Of a stretch of 46,143 nucleotides of DNA, positions 18,169-27,710 are shown piece after piece. The stretch spans positions 1 through 46,143 of the forward strand of contig QZLB01000113.1 in assembly GCA_004796425.1 (NCBI GenBank), written 5' to 3'. Every line of letters begins with the position of its first letter. Within the stretch, counting starts at the first letter, position 1. The DNA is from Desulfobulbaceae bacterium. GTDB taxonomy: Bacteria; Desulfobacterota; Desulfobulbia; Desulfobulbales; Desulfocapsaceae. A model generated the notes under the pieces. That model had not been told where the DNA came from. It was given only the letters and a program-made list of their open reading frames with translations, and did no database searches. Position numbers and translations under genes: made by a program.

Positions 18169-19236
18169 TTGAATATACTGATCACGGGTGGTGCGGGTTT
18201 TGTTGGCAGTTCCCTTGCCCGATCCTTTAAAGTTGCAGATCCGACTTGTCGGATTACGGTGTTTGATAATTTAAAACGGCGTGGTTCGGAGTTTAACCTG
18301 GCAGACTTCAGGGAAATGGGGATCTATTTTGTTCATGGTGATATCAGGTCGCCCTCAGACTTCAACCAGTTGGCTGGTTCGGATTTCGATGTTCTGGTTG
18401 AAGCATCGGCAGAGCCGTCCGTGCTGGCGGGTACCGATGGGGAGAGCAGGTATCTGTTTGAAACGAATCTTGGTGGTACCTATAATTGTTTGGAGTTTGC
18501 CCGTAAACATGTTCAGCGCGTCATATTCATATCCACCTCAAGGGTTTACTCCATACCTGATCTTCTTGAAGTCCCGCTCAGGGAAGACCCGACCCGGTAT
18601 GAGATCGACAGTCAGGCGGAGCTTCCGGCAGGGCTCAGTGAAGCCGGGATTGCCGAAAATTTCAGCACCGAGCGTTTCCGGTCACTCTATGGCATGACCA
18701 AACGTGCTTCGGAAATGCTGATCCAGGAATATTGCGCCCAGTTTGACCTGGAGGCGGTGATTAATCGCTGTGGCGTGATTGCCGGACCAGGACAATGGGG
18801 CAAGACAGATCAAGGGGTGTTTAGCCTCTGGGTCGCGAATCATTTTTTTCAGAAACCACTCACGTATACCGGTTTCAACGGTTTGGGAAAACAGGTAAGA
18901 GATCTGTTGCACCCATTGGATCTCTTTGATTTGTTGGAAAAGCAGATCGTGGATATGGGAGATGGCAGCGGTGAAATATATAATGTGGGGGGAGGGCATG
19001 CACACTCCGTTTCCCTGATGGAGTATACCCAGATCTGTCGGACGGTTGTCGGCCACGAAATAAGCATCGGTTCCAGGCCTGATACTGCATCGGTTGATAT
19101 TCCCTATTATGTAAGTGATAACAAACAGGTAGAAAAACGCTACGACTGGAAACCTACACGAGATCCGCAGCTGATTGTTACCCAAATTGCAGGCTGGCTC
19201 GAGCAGAACCAAAGGTTGCTCAAGGACTTTTTTTAA
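18169..19236 (+). CDS. NAD-dependent epimerase/dehydratase (extended SDR)
   Basis: A 355-residue cytoplasmic nucleotide-sugar enzyme. The NAD loop GGAGFVGS is close to the N-terminus, the catalytic serine/threonine region is FISTSRVY, and the active Tyr-Lys pair is in YGMTK. The TTG at 18169 is chosen because GAGAG precedes it by five bases and the product then begins NILITGGAG as in the family; TTG at 18157 directly follows the preceding stop but lacks a site. The sequence [17 protein letters not shown] is typical of CDP-paratose/UDP-glucose 4-epimerase-like enzymes. It probably supplies a modified NDP-sugar to the glycosyltransferases. A second epimerase follows after ten bases. Exact sugar unknown. 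Confidence 0.88.
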   Translation: MNILITGGAGFVGSSLARSFKVADPTCRITVFDNLKRRGSEFNLADFREMGIYFVHGDIRSPSDFNQLAGSDFDVLVEASAEPSVLAGTDGESRYLFETNLGGTYNCLEFARKHVQRVIFISTSRVYSIPDLLEVPLREDPTRYEIDSQAELPAGLSEAGIAENFSTERFRSLYGMTKRASEMLIQEYCAQFDLEAVINRCGVIAGPGQWGKTDQGVFSLWVANHFFQKPLTYTGFNGLGKQVRDLLHPLDLFDLLEKQIVDMGDGSGEIYNVGGGHAHSVSLMEYTQICRTVVGHEISIGSRPDTASVDIPYYVSDNKQVEKRYDWKPTRDPQLIVTQIAGWLEQNQRLLKDFF

Positions 19237-19246
19237 AGGATTTTTC

Positions 19247-20323
19247 ATGAAAGATGTCATGGTTATTACCGGTTCAGCTGGTCTGATAGGCAGTGAATCG
19301 GTGCAGTATTTTCATCAGCAAGGGTATGAAATTATCGGTATAGACAATAATTACCGACGCTATTTCTTTGGTGAAGATGGATCGACACTGTGGCAGCGGG
19401 AACAGCTGGAGAACCAGCTCAACCGATATCACCATTTTGAGACCGATATCAGAGATTATCCGGCAATCGAAAAAATATTTGAGAAGTATTCCACCAGTAT
19501 CGCGGGGGTGATTCATTGTGCGGCACAACCATCGCATGATTGGGCGGCCCAGGAGCCACATACCGATTTTTCGATTAATGCCACGGGAACGCTCAATTTG
19601 CTTGAGGCTACCAGGAAGTATTGCCCTGAAACCACATTCATATTTACTTCAACCAATAAGGTGTACGGCGACACTCCCAACTTCTTACCTCTGGTCGAAA
19701 CGGAGAAGCGGTGGACGGTCGATGGGAACCATCCCTATGCCGAATTCGGGATCGATGAACAGATGTCCATCGACCAGACCAAGCATTCGGTGTTTGGTGT
19801 TTCAAAGGTTGCCGCAGACATTATGGTTCAGGAATACGGGAGATACTTTGGTATGAATGCGGTCTGTTTCAGGGGAGGGTGTTTGACCGGGCCGGCTCAT
19901 TCAGGGGCAAAGCTGCATGGCTTTCTGGCGTACCTGGTGAAGTGCGCGGTTACGGGTACCCCCTATACCATCCTCGGCTATAAAGGTAAGCAGGTCCGTG
20001 ACAATATTCATTCAAACGATTTAGTTACCGCCTTTGACTGGACCATTAAGGATCCAAAACCAGGTGCGGTTTACAATATTGGTGGCGGTATAGAGTCGAA
20101 CTGTTCGATTCTGGAAGCTATTGATACTATTGAACAGATAACCGGCAAACAAATGGATTACAGTATTGCAGAAGATAATCGAATTGGTGATCATATCTGG
20201 TGGATCAGTGATCTACGTAAATTTAAACAGGATTACCCGCAATGGCAGCTCAGTTATACCATCGAGTCTATTATCCGTGAGATTTGCGATGAAACGCGGG
20301 AACGGCTGAGCGCGTCCAGCTGA
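19247..20323 (+). CDS. CDP-tyvelose epimerase-like extended SDR with Phe in place of the catalytic Tyr
   Basis: A 358-residue cytoplasmic SDR. The start at 19247 follows AAAGGA by six bases. The NAD loop is GSAGLIGSE near 8-16. [10 protein letters not shown] and [11 protein letters not shown], then [14 protein letters not shown], match CDP-paratose/tyvelose 2-epimerase-like proteins found in polysaccharide clusters. The usual active-site YxxxK reads FGVSK here (codon TTT), so the tyrosine is phenylalanine. From memory, this substitution recurs in this subfamily, which would imply a different proton donor or a binding role. It forms a pair with the SDR just upstream; one may make the keto intermediate that the other uses, but this is a guess. 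Confidence 0.85.
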   Translation: MKDVMVITGSAGLIGSESVQYFHQQGYEIIGIDNNYRRYFFGEDGSTLWQREQLENQLNRYHHFETDIRDYPAIEKIFEKYSTSIAGVIHCAAQPSHDWAAQEPHTDFSINATGTLNLLEATRKYCPETTFIFTSTNKVYGDTPNFLPLVETEKRWTVDGNHPYAEFGIDEQMSIDQTKHSVFGVSKVAADIMVQEYGRYFGMNAVCFRGGCLTGPAHSGAKLHGFLAYLVKCAVTGTPYTILGYKGKQVRDNIHSNDLVTAFDWTIKDPKPGAVYNIGGGIESNCSILEAIDTIEQITGKQMDYSIAEDNRIGDHIWWISDLRKFKQDYPQWQLSYTIESIIREICDETRERLSASS

Positions 20324-20325
20324 AC

Positions 20326-21786
20326 GTGCAACTGATGCTGAGAAAACTTAAAAATTTATTCCACAAACCCACGCTTGTTCAGTCGGGAGAGCCTCCGGAA
20401 ATCCTTCTGCTGACCGCTCCCCCGTGGGGTACCCACAATCCACCGACTGGACTTGCCTACCTCTCTACCTACCTCAAAGCACACGGAGTCAAGGTCTCGG
20501 TCTTTGATGCAAATATCGAGTTTTACCGAAGGATCAACCCGGAAAATCACCGACTCTGGCTCCCGGAAAATAAAAAGTGGTGGGCAACGGATGAATCATT
20601 TGAGGAGTTGCGCGTCCGTTTTACTGATCAACTTGACTGGATTGCTCATCGTGTAGTGTCCAGCAAGGCTCCGGTGGTTGGTTTTTCAGTCGTCGATCCC
20701 AAGGAGCGGATGACTATTGAAATTGTTAAACGGATTATCAAGCGTAAGCCCGAAACCAGAATCATTATGGGGGGACCGGCAATTTCGACCCCCGAGCAGC
20801 GGGATATTTTCTGCCGCAGACTACCCGGTCTGATCGATTTTTTTGTTGAGGGACCAGGTGAAGCGGCCCTGTTGGAGATCATGAAGCGCTATCGAACGAG
20901 TGGCTTTACAGCAAATCCCGGACGAGCTTCAAGTCCCGAGATCGTCAGTCTTCCCATCGAGTCACTGGATGAGATTCCACATCCTCGCTACGATGAGTTT
21001 GACTTCAGCCTCTATGACGGTGGTGGCTTTTTTGTCGAATGGTCACGTGGTTGTATCAGCTCATGTGCATACTGCAAAGGGCGTCACTTGCTGGGACCGT
21101 ACCGAATGAAAAAAGCGACCGCGATTTTGGCGGAGTTGGACTATCTCTATGAACGGTTCGGTTTCAAGCACTTTATTGTCTGCGATAACCTGTTCAACGG
21201 CAACACCAGAGAGCTTGAAAAACTATGCGATCTCTTAATTGAGCGTTCGTACCCATTCACCTGGGAGGGCCAGGCAATACCCTATAAACGGATGACCAAA
21301 TCGCTCATGGAGAAACTGAAGCAGGCTGGCTGTCAGAAAGTGCAGTGGGGTATCGAATCGGGCTCGGATACCTTGCTGAAGAATGTGGGCAAAGGCAAAG
21401 TTTTTGCAATTGAGGATGCCCGCCAGGTTTTGCAGGATTCACATGAAGCCGGTTTAATCAATGAGATATTCATCATCGTCGGGTTGCCTGGGGAAAACGA
21501 GGCGGAATTTCAGAAAACCATGAGCTTTTTCAGAGATAATCGCGCCTACATTGATGTGATAAAGTCGATCAACACGCTTCATCTGGTTCACGGGACTGAT
21601 TTGTTCAACCACGCCTCAGACCGATTTGATCTTGAGCTTCCCGCTGAGGATATCTGGTATTATGACTGGTCGAGCCGTGATGGTCAGAACAACTATGCGC
21701 TCCGGCTCGAACGGGCAAAACGATTGATCGCATTTGCTGAGGAGCTGCAGATACCGGTTTTGGAAAACAATTTGTATGAAGGATAG
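20326..21786 (+). CDS. B12-binding-domain radical SAM protein (first of two close paralogues)
   Basis: A 486-residue cytoplasmic radical SAM enzyme. The N-terminal domain (about 24-190) has the Rossmann-like cobalamin-binding fold, including TAPPWGTHNPPTGLAYL and IIMGGPA, without a DxHxxG motif, as in class B methylase-type proteins. The radical SAM core begins at C243-x3-C247-x2-C250 (CISSCAYC), followed by ESGSD and a late VGLPGE block. Such enzymes do methylations or ring rearrangements on unactivated carbon. Start is GTG at 20326; ATG at 20335 is an alternative. It lies three bases after the epimerase, so it is translationally close to it. It resembles the gene at 40008 throughout. The substrate may be a sugar or lipid of the locus. 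Confidence 0.9.
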   Translation: MQLMLRKLKNLFHKPTLVQSGEPPEILLLTAPPWGTHNPPTGLAYLSTYLKAHGVKVSVFDANIEFYRRINPENHRLWLPENKKWWATDESFEELRVRFTDQLDWIAHRVVSSKAPVVGFSVVDPKERMTIEIVKRIIKRKPETRIIMGGPAISTPEQRDIFCRRLPGLIDFFVEGPGEAALLEIMKRYRTSGFTANPGRASSPEIVSLPIESLDEIPHPRYDEFDFSLYDGGGFFVEWSRGCISSCAYCKGRHLLGPYRMKKATAILAELDYLYERFGFKHFIVCDNLFNGNTRELEKLCDLLIERSYPFTWEGQAIPYKRMTKSLMEKLKQAGCQKVQWGIESGSDTLLKNVGKGKVFAIEDARQVLQDSHEAGLINEIFIIVGLPGENEAEFQKTMSFFRDNRAYIDVIKSINTLHLVHGTDLFNHASDRFDLELPAEDIWYYDWSSRDGQNNYALRLERAKRLIAFAEELQIPVLENNLYEG

Positions 21787-21822
21787 TCTATCGGCAATGA
21801 CCACTGAGAAGGAACGGGAGTA

Positions 21823-23472
21823 ATGGTAACAAGAAAAAATATGGCGATGATGCTCAGTGCAGTATTCATCATCCTGGCAGGGGTTGGTACCACTTATTTA
21901 TTGTGGAAACCTGAACCGCAGTCAGCTGAGTGGCGTAATTCCACCGACAAGGCAACCATCAGCTGGGAGTCAACCAATCGGATTACCCCGCATCAGACGA
22001 CGCTGGTAAGCAGGCCCTATAATATAGTGCTGGTAACGGTGAACCTGCTCAGGGTCGATCACCTCAGTGTATACGGCTATGGCAGGCCAACGACACCAGC
22101 CATGGAAGAATTGGCCCAGGAGTCTTTTGTTTTTTCAAATATGTTCACCAATGCCGATTACACCATGCCCAATATGATGTCTATCATCACCTCGCTGTAT
22201 CCTCCCGCTCATGGGGTCTTTGATGCTTTTAAAGACGAGCTTTCTTCCCGAATTTCTACGTTGGGCCAAATCTTGAAAATCTCAGGGTACGATACCTCAT
22301 GGTATGCCCTTCAGATGCCGCACCTTGATGTAAATGTCGGCTTTGGCAGAGGGTATGATACGATTGTGGAACTGCAGAAGGACTACTCGAATGTCCATGA
22401 CATTACCGAATGGATCAAAGGACGCACCGATTCACCCTTTTTTATTGGTATCAATTCCCGCTCCATTCATCCCCCTTACATACCGCCCCCAGAGTTTAAG
22501 GACGCCTTTGCCGACGGTGGATCCAAAGGAGAAATGGCATCTACCGAAGAGGAGTTTAACCGGGAATGGTACTATAATATCCTGGAGTTGATGGAAACCC
22601 CGGGATCAGTGATGGATGGGGTTATCAGCAAAGAAACGATCGAGGCAAATCCAGAGGTATTCAATGGTGAATATGCGGCCAGAAAGATCTTCCGCATTCA
22701 GGACCTGATGCCGGAGGACAAGAAGATCCGTTTTGGCTTTACCCACATGATGACCTTTCTCGCTATGGTTGATCCGGGTAACCCCGACAACCTGGAGTAT
22801 GCGGTTTCACTATATGATGCTTGTATCCTGGGGATCGATCAGAAACTGGTATTACCTATCCTCGATGCGCTGAAAGAGAGTGGCCATTATGACGATACCA
22901 TCATTATCATCACGGGCGACCATGGGGAGTCGCTTGGTGAGCACCTCTATGTAGGTCACAATAACAATTTCTATGAACAACTGTTGCATGTCCCGTTGAT
23001 AATCAGGTATCCCGAGCTTGATCGTCGCGTTAATATTGGTCATATGGCGCAGAGTGTTGATATCATGCCAACGCTGCTTGAGCTCATCGATATAAAAAAG
23101 CCCTTTCATACCCAGGGTAAGAGCTTGACGCCAGCCATGGAAGATACCGGTTCAAAGCCGATTAATGATTTTGTGTATGGGGCAAAAAGAGCCCAGGCCT
23201 ATGTGCGAAACCAGGATTGGAAACTGGTGATTGATCTGGAACGGGACAAGTCTGAGAAAATCTGCAAATGGGCGCGACTGTACAATATCAAAAACGATCC
23301 CGGTGAGCGGACGAACCTCTGCCGGGAGGAGACCGAACAATTGGAAGCAATGCTCAATGAGCTCGTGACCCATTTAGATACCACCCCGAAATATATCGAC
23401 AAAGAGTATCAGTTTATCCCAGAAATCGATGAAAAGACCAGGAAGAGAATCAAGGAAACCGGCTACTGGTAA
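21823..23472 (+). CDS. Membrane-anchored sulfatase-like protein with altered active site
   Basis: A 549-residue protein of the sulfatase branch of the alkaline phosphatase superfamily, with an N-terminal helix at about 8-27 and the rest in the periplasm. It starts behind AAGGA. The conserved block around the nucleophile reads YTMPNMMSIITSLYP: threonine T114 stands where sulfatases have the Cys/Ser that becomes formylglycine, and the arginine of CxPxR is methionine. The first metal aspartate (VDxLRxDH in relatives) is asparagine N74. The late ligands D366 and H367 in GDHGE and H379 in VGH are present. So a classical sulfatase activity is unlikely. Threonine is the nucleophile in lipoteichoic acid synthase and phosphoethanolamine transferases, but the N74 change questions catalysis. 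It ends RIKETGYW, nearly as the next gene does. Confidence 0.85.
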   Translation: MVTRKNMAMMLSAVFIILAGVGTTYLLWKPEPQSAEWRNSTDKATISWESTNRITPHQTTLVSRPYNIVLVTVNLLRVDHLSVYGYGRPTTPAMEELAQESFVFSNMFTNADYTMPNMMSIITSLYPPAHGVFDAFKDELSSRISTLGQILKISGYDTSWYALQMPHLDVNVGFGRGYDTIVELQKDYSNVHDITEWIKGRTDSPFFIGINSRSIHPPYIPPPEFKDAFADGGSKGEMASTEEEFNREWYYNILELMETPGSVMDGVISKETIEANPEVFNGEYAARKIFRIQDLMPEDKKIRFGFTHMMTFLAMVDPGNPDNLEYAVSLYDACILGIDQKLVLPILDALKESGHYDDTIIIITGDHGESLGEHLYVGHNNNFYEQLLHVPLIIRYPELDRRVNIGHMAQSVDIMPTLLELIDIKKPFHTQGKSLTPAMEDTGSKPINDFVYGAKRAQAYVRNQDWKLVIDLERDKSEKICKWARLYNIKNDPGERTNLCREETEQLEAMLNELVTHLDTTPKYIDKEYQFIPEIDEKTRKRIKETGYW

Positions 23473-23551
23473 TGAGGTTAGGTGACTGCAGGTTGTTTGT
23501 TTTGAGAAGAAAAAGTTATCCAGTGAGTAAGCCACTACCGGTAATTGAACC

Positions 23552-25144
23552 ATGCACTTAATACCAAAAACTATTCTAATCCTGTTTGGCCTGTTTCTCC
23601 TCGTCGGGCAGCGTCCATCAGATCTCAAGGGCGAGGAAACCTTACCCAATATCATTTATATCTGGATCGATACCCTGCGTGCTGATGGTCTCGGGTTTTA
23701 TGGCAACGAGCGTGAGCTTTCTCCCAATCTGGACCAACTTGCCGAAGAATCAATTGTGTTCATGAATCAACACACGCCACATACGGTTACGCTTTCCAGT
23801 TTTTCCTCGATCATCACCGGCTTGTACCCCTTTTCACATGGCGTTTTAAATATCTCCAAAGACAAATTGCCGATCCAGGTGAAGACTTTTGCCCAAGTGC
23901 TCAAGATGCACGGCTACCAGACCTCCTGGTTTGGCCCACTTGAAGATCCCCATCTGGACCCTGAGGTCGGTTTTGGCTGGGGCTTTGATAAGATCGATGA
24001 GTTTGACAGCAATTTTGGCCTCGCCTTCGGCACCGATAAAATTCTGCAGGAAATCGAACGGCTGAAAGATCAGCGTTTTTTTATCAATTTTCATACCTAT
24101 TTCGTTCATGCGCCCTATATCCCTTCGGAAGAGTACCGATTTGCCTTTACCGAAAAGAAAGATTACGGGGTAATTGAGAGTTGGGAAGGGATCGAAGCGG
24201 CAACGGTACGGAATATAAAACAAGCAATTGAAACAGAGGATGGCATGGCCTATTGGATCCTCGAAAAAGAACTCGCGGACGAAATGCGCGAAGCAGACCT
24301 GTTCACTGATGATTACAGAACGTCCGCCCGGAAGATTCAGGACTATTTACTGGAAAGAAATCTGTTCCACCGCTATAACAATATCTTCTCGCTTTCATAC
24401 CAGAATAGTATTGACCAGTCGAACCCGGAAGTTCTCGAGTACGTCCGGGCGCTCTATGATGCAACTGTTCTTGAGTTCGACCAGGAAGTGATCGGGCCGT
24501 TGGTTGAACGGCTGAAGGAAATGGGACTTTATGACAAGACCATGATCATTGTCTGCTCAGATCATGGTGAGGAATTTGGTGAACATGGAGAGCTTGGTCA
24601 TGGTAGAAGCCTGTATCAGGAGGTAACCCACGTCCCGTTCTTTTTCAAACCCGCCGGTGACCATGTTCATCAGAAGATTTATGAGCGCAGCCAGACTGTT
24701 GATATCATGCCGACGATTCTTGATCTGATTGGCATCAGGATTCCCCATCAAATTGATGGTCAGGGTAAAAATTTTGCCCCGTTGATTCGGAACGAGGCAG
24801 GATTTGAACCACGAAAGTATTTGTACGGCCAGATGAACTATCATGAATCTATCAGCTCAGATGATTGGAAGCTTCATATATTCAGGGGATATCACGAGCT
24901 GCCGTGGTTTGGAGAAGCGATCAATATCGCGATCTTTGGCAAGCGGGAGTTGTTCAATGTAAAAAATGATCCCACGGAGCAGATCAATTTGCTAAAGAAA
25001 CAACAACTCGTGGGCAAGTCGCTGACCAAAGAGCTGAGAGAATGGAAGGACAGTTTGAGACGGTTCCAGACCGAAGTATACGAATTCCAACCAAATATTG
25101 ATGAGCAAACCAAGGACCGGATCAAGAAGACGGGTTACTGGTAA
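23552..25144 (+). CDS. Exported sulfatase-like protein with Thr at the nucleophile position
   Basis: A 530-residue protein with a signal peptide or anchor at about 8-22, paralogous to the preceding gene. The first metal aspartates are present (D40 in WIDTLR, D45), as are SDHGEEFGEH (D337, H338) and LGHGR. The nucleophile block reads HTVTLSSFSSIITGLYP, with T80 at the Cys/Ser position and no CxPxR. With its metal ligands intact, it could be an active phosphotransferase or phosphatase using threonine, rather than a formylglycine sulfatase. The C-terminus RIKKTGYW repeats the end of its neighbour. It may add or remove a phosphorylated group on the exported glycan. No strong ribosome site is visible before 23552. 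Confidence 0.85.
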   Translation: MHLIPKTILILFGLFLLVGQRPSDLKGEETLPNIIYIWIDTLRADGLGFYGNERELSPNLDQLAEESIVFMNQHTPHTVTLSSFSSIITGLYPFSHGVLNISKDKLPIQVKTFAQVLKMHGYQTSWFGPLEDPHLDPEVGFGWGFDKIDEFDSNFGLAFGTDKILQEIERLKDQRFFINFHTYFVHAPYIPSEEYRFAFTEKKDYGVIESWEGIEAATVRNIKQAIETEDGMAYWILEKELADEMREADLFTDDYRTSARKIQDYLLERNLFHRYNNIFSLSYQNSIDQSNPEVLEYVRALYDATVLEFDQEVIGPLVERLKEMGLYDKTMIIVCSDHGEEFGEHGELGHGRSLYQEVTHVPFFFKPAGDHVHQKIYERSQTVDIMPTILDLIGIRIPHQIDGQGKNFAPLIRNEAGFEPRKYLYGQMNYHESISSDDWKLHIFRGYHELPWFGEAINIAIFGKRELFNVKNDPTEQINLLKKQQLVGKSLTKELREWKDSLRRFQTEVYEFQPNIDEQTKDRIKKTGYW

Positions 25145-25177
25145 GCTTCAGTTGATTGATGTCTCAAAGAAAGGGAT

Positions 25178-25196
25178 CGATTCTGAACGATTCTGA
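25178..25196 (+). repeat. Short direct repeat in intergenic gap
   Basis: CGATTCTGA occurs twice, separated by one A (25178-25186 and 25188-25196), in the 80-base gap between the second sulfatase-like gene and the glycosyltransferase. It may be a small slippage duplication or a regulator half-site pair. Confidence 0.3.
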
Positions 25197-25224
25197 TGTA
25201 AAAAGATGATCTGGGGGTAATGAG

Positions 25225-26139
25225 ATGAGGATCTGCCTGGCGGTCTGTCTGTATGAAGCCTCTGATTTCTATCCAACAATCATCGCCTCTATTACCGGAC
25301 AAACCCTGAAAGCCGATGAGATCCTGATCGTAGATGATGGGTCCAGCCAGTCTTTGGCTCCGCTGCTTGAACAGATCCCGCTTGCCCGATGTATTACCCA
25401 TGAGCAGAACCAGGGAATTGGTGCGGCTCGAAATAGCGCCCTCCAACACTGCACTGCAGATATTCTGGTATTTCTGGATGCCGATGCACTGGCCTCACCC
25501 GACTACCTCGAACAAATCATAAAACCGTTCAGTGATGAACAGGTGGCTGGTGTAAACGGGCAGGGAGTTGAGGTCATTCAGGAATCAATCTACGACTGGT
25601 TCAGAAAGGCGGTGCTCTTTCAGCACTGGGGAGCCACAGACAGAGATTCGGTTCCCTTTCTTTTTGGTATGACGGCGGCCTATCGTACCGCAGCACTGCT
25701 CGAGGTTGGCGGGTTTGATCAGCGGTTTCAGGTAAGTGGAGAGGACATGGACGTTTCCTATCGGCTTCGTACTCGTGGCTACCGCCTGGTATATCGGAGT
25801 GGCGTTACCGTCAAACATCAACGAAGAGATACTGCAAAATCTATTGAAAAGATGGTATATCGACACTGCTGCTGGGGGTTCGCGGCCCAGCGAAAAAATC
25901 GTTGTTATGAGAATAAGCTCTCGTTGGCTGCAAGTGGGCTGGTATTTATCACGCAACTCCTCAGGGGGGTAAGAACGGCCCAGCCAGGTTATTCTCTTCT
26001 GGTTGTTAAACTGCACCTGGTTATCATCCGGGCCTGGTTTTCCTCGGCTGCAGTTGCCAACCAATTGGAAAACAATCATCAGGGCGAAGTTGTCAGCCCC
26101 CATAATGTCTGGGAAGGGCATCAGAAAAATGCTGACTAA
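25225..26139 (+). CDS. Glycosyltransferase family 2
   Basis: A 304-residue cytoplasmic or membrane-associated GT-A enzyme. The N-terminal nucleotide-sugar site has ILIVDDGSS near 32-40, then the acceptor/metal motif FLDADAL near 90-96, and GEDMDVSYRL at about 172-181 carries the conserved ED. These are the standard GT2 positions. The C-terminal tail has a hydrophobic stretch at about 235-270. A GGGGG-type site precedes the ATG. The gene overlaps the next glycosyltransferase by 11 bases, so the two are translationally coupled and probably act on the same glycan. Donor and acceptor sugars are unknown. Confidence 0.92.
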   Translation: MRICLAVCLYEASDFYPTIIASITGQTLKADEILIVDDGSSQSLAPLLEQIPLARCITHEQNQGIGAARNSALQHCTADILVFLDADALASPDYLEQIIKPFSDEQVAGVNGQGVEVIQESIYDWFRKAVLFQHWGATDRDSVPFLFGMTAAYRTAALLEVGGFDQRFQVSGEDMDVSYRLRTRGYRLVYRSGVTVKHQRRDTAKSIEKMVYRHCCWGFAAQRKNRCYENKLSLAASGLVFITQLLRGVRTAQPGYSLLVVKLHLVIIRAWFSSAAVANQLENNHQGEVVSPHNVWEGHQKNAD

Positions 26140-27682
26140 ACTTGCATTGGGGTGTTGTTTTATCATCTTTTTCATTTGTGTCCTGGGGATTGTTCTTGAG
26201 GCACCATTCCGGATTTATCTGTATTTACAGAGGAATCGGCGGGTTGAGCGACCTCACCATGATGAAGCAGCACAGCCCCGAAAAAAACCTTATTTCCACC
26301 TGATCCAGCTCCCCGTTTTTAATGAAGATTTCTCACTGGTTGCTCAGTTGCTGCAATCCGCTGTAACACTTGAATATCCGAAAGATCGAATGATGGTCCA
26401 ATTACTCGATGATTCTGATGACCCCCTCCTGTCAAAAAAGATCAAGACACTGGTTGAAGATCTCAGTATGGCAGCTCCCGATCTGCAACTCTGCTACCTT
26501 CATCGCACGGAGCGTAAAGATTTTAAGGCGGGGAATTTGAATCATGGCCTAATTACTGCACAATCCGTGCTGGAGAAAAAGGGGATTGTGGGTTCTGCGA
26601 GGTCGCACGAGGTACTCATCTCAATTTTTGATGCCGATTTTGTTGTACCCACGGATTATTTAGACAAAGTTGAACAGTGGTTTTCAGAGACCGGGGTTGG
26701 GGTGGTGCAAACAGGTATCGATTTCTATAATCGCCACGCATCTCACTACCACCAGGCAATCGCCGTCTTTCAGGATAATCTGCATAAAAGGGATTTCAGC
26801 GTACGAAGTGCGTGTGGTCATCTGAGCACCTTTCGCGGCTCAGCGGGAACAATTCGCATGCAAATGTTGGCAGCATATGGCTTCTGGGCAGGGGATACCC
26901 AGATCGAGGATGTTGACCTGAGCTTTTGCGCCCAGGCTGACGGTTGGCGGGTGGTGTACGATTCGAGTATCTGTTGCTCAAGCAGTCTGCCGTCCGGAGC
27001 CAATGAATATAAATTACAGCAGCGTTCCTGGGTGAAAGGTTTGATGGAGGTAATGAAAAAGAACCTACACCCACTTATTACTTCAAAACATCTCGGGATG
27101 TCTCAAAAACTGTTTGGTGTGGAATTTTTCGCGCTTTTCGCCCTTCAACCACTATTTATGGTAATTTCTCACCTGCTGATCATTCCGACATGTTTATTCT
27201 GGCACATACTCGGCCAACCATTTTCACTTGATGTGACAGCGCTCCTCATTTTCGGCTTGCTCTGGGTCTCTCACATTCCATTTTTAAGCGTCTCAGCCAG
27301 GGATATTGGTGTAGAAGGAAGTGAGCGAGCATTAGATGGAATCACCCAAATGATTCGCTCATTCTTCATCATGGTCGGGCTTTTTTCTGCCTTGACCTTC
27401 GGGCTCATTGAAGGGCTTGCGGGCAGGCGAGTGCATCGAGACCGGACCATCAAACGAAATGGGGAAAAAGATGACACCGCTTATCCCGAGGTGTCGACAA
27501 AAGGTAGTCAGTTACTTAAAACGATCTGGTACTTCGAACTCCTGGTGGCAGGAAATAGTCTCGTCACACCTTTTTTTCTGCTCTCTCTGGACCATACATC
27601 CACCGCGCTGATCTATCTGATTCCGGCTGTGATCTATCCCGTGCAGGCTTTCTGGTCCTATTCCCTGCTAAGAAAAGGTTGA
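26129..27682 (+). CDS. Polytopic GT2 glycosyltransferase, cellulose/mannan-synthase-like
   Basis: A 517-residue inner-membrane glycosyltransferase. An N-terminal transmembrane helix at about 5-30 precedes a GT-A domain with LLDDSDD, IFDADF and QIEDVDLSF, which give the D, DxD and ED sites of processive GT2 synthases. Several C-terminal helices follow. The usual QxxRW motif reads QQRSW here, with serine in place of the arginine. The start at 26129 is chosen because it overlaps the previous gene by 11 bases and the hydrophobic segment follows directly; a longer frame from 26003 lies wholly inside the previous gene. It may polymerise the glycan, or add a single sugar to a lipid carrier. Confidence 0.88.
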   Translation: MLTKLALGCCFIIFFICVLGIVLEAPFRIYLYLQRNRRVERPHHDEAAQPRKKPYFHLIQLPVFNEDFSLVAQLLQSAVTLEYPKDRMMVQLLDDSDDPLLSKKIKTLVEDLSMAAPDLQLCYLHRTERKDFKAGNLNHGLITAQSVLEKKGIVGSARSHEVLISIFDADFVVPTDYLDKVEQWFSETGVGVVQTGIDFYNRHASHYHQAIAVFQDNLHKRDFSVRSACGHLSTFRGSAGTIRMQMLAAYGFWAGDTQIEDVDLSFCAQADGWRVVYDSSICCSSSLPSGANEYKLQQRSWVKGLMEVMKKNLHPLITSKHLGMSQKLFGVEFFALFALQPLFMVISHLLIIPTCLFWHILGQPFSLDVTALLIFGLLWVSHIPFLSVSARDIGVEGSERALDGITQMIRSFFIMVGLFSALTFGLIEGLAGRRVHRDRTIKRNGEKDDTAYPEVSTKGSQLLKTIWYFELLVAGNSLVTPFFLLSLDHTSTALIYLIPAVIYPVQAFWSYSLLRKG

Positions 27683-27710
27683 GCTGAGGGATGCGTGTAA
27701 TCAAAAAAGC

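Noticed and set aside
21823-25144. Calling these two proteins arylsulfatases
   Set aside because: The formylglycine motif CxPxR is absent in both, so only the superfamily is supported.
26003-26128. N-terminal extension of the second GT2 protein
   Set aside because: It lies completely inside the preceding glycosyltransferase gene, has low-complexity unrelated sequence, and the membrane helix starts right after the ATG at 26129.
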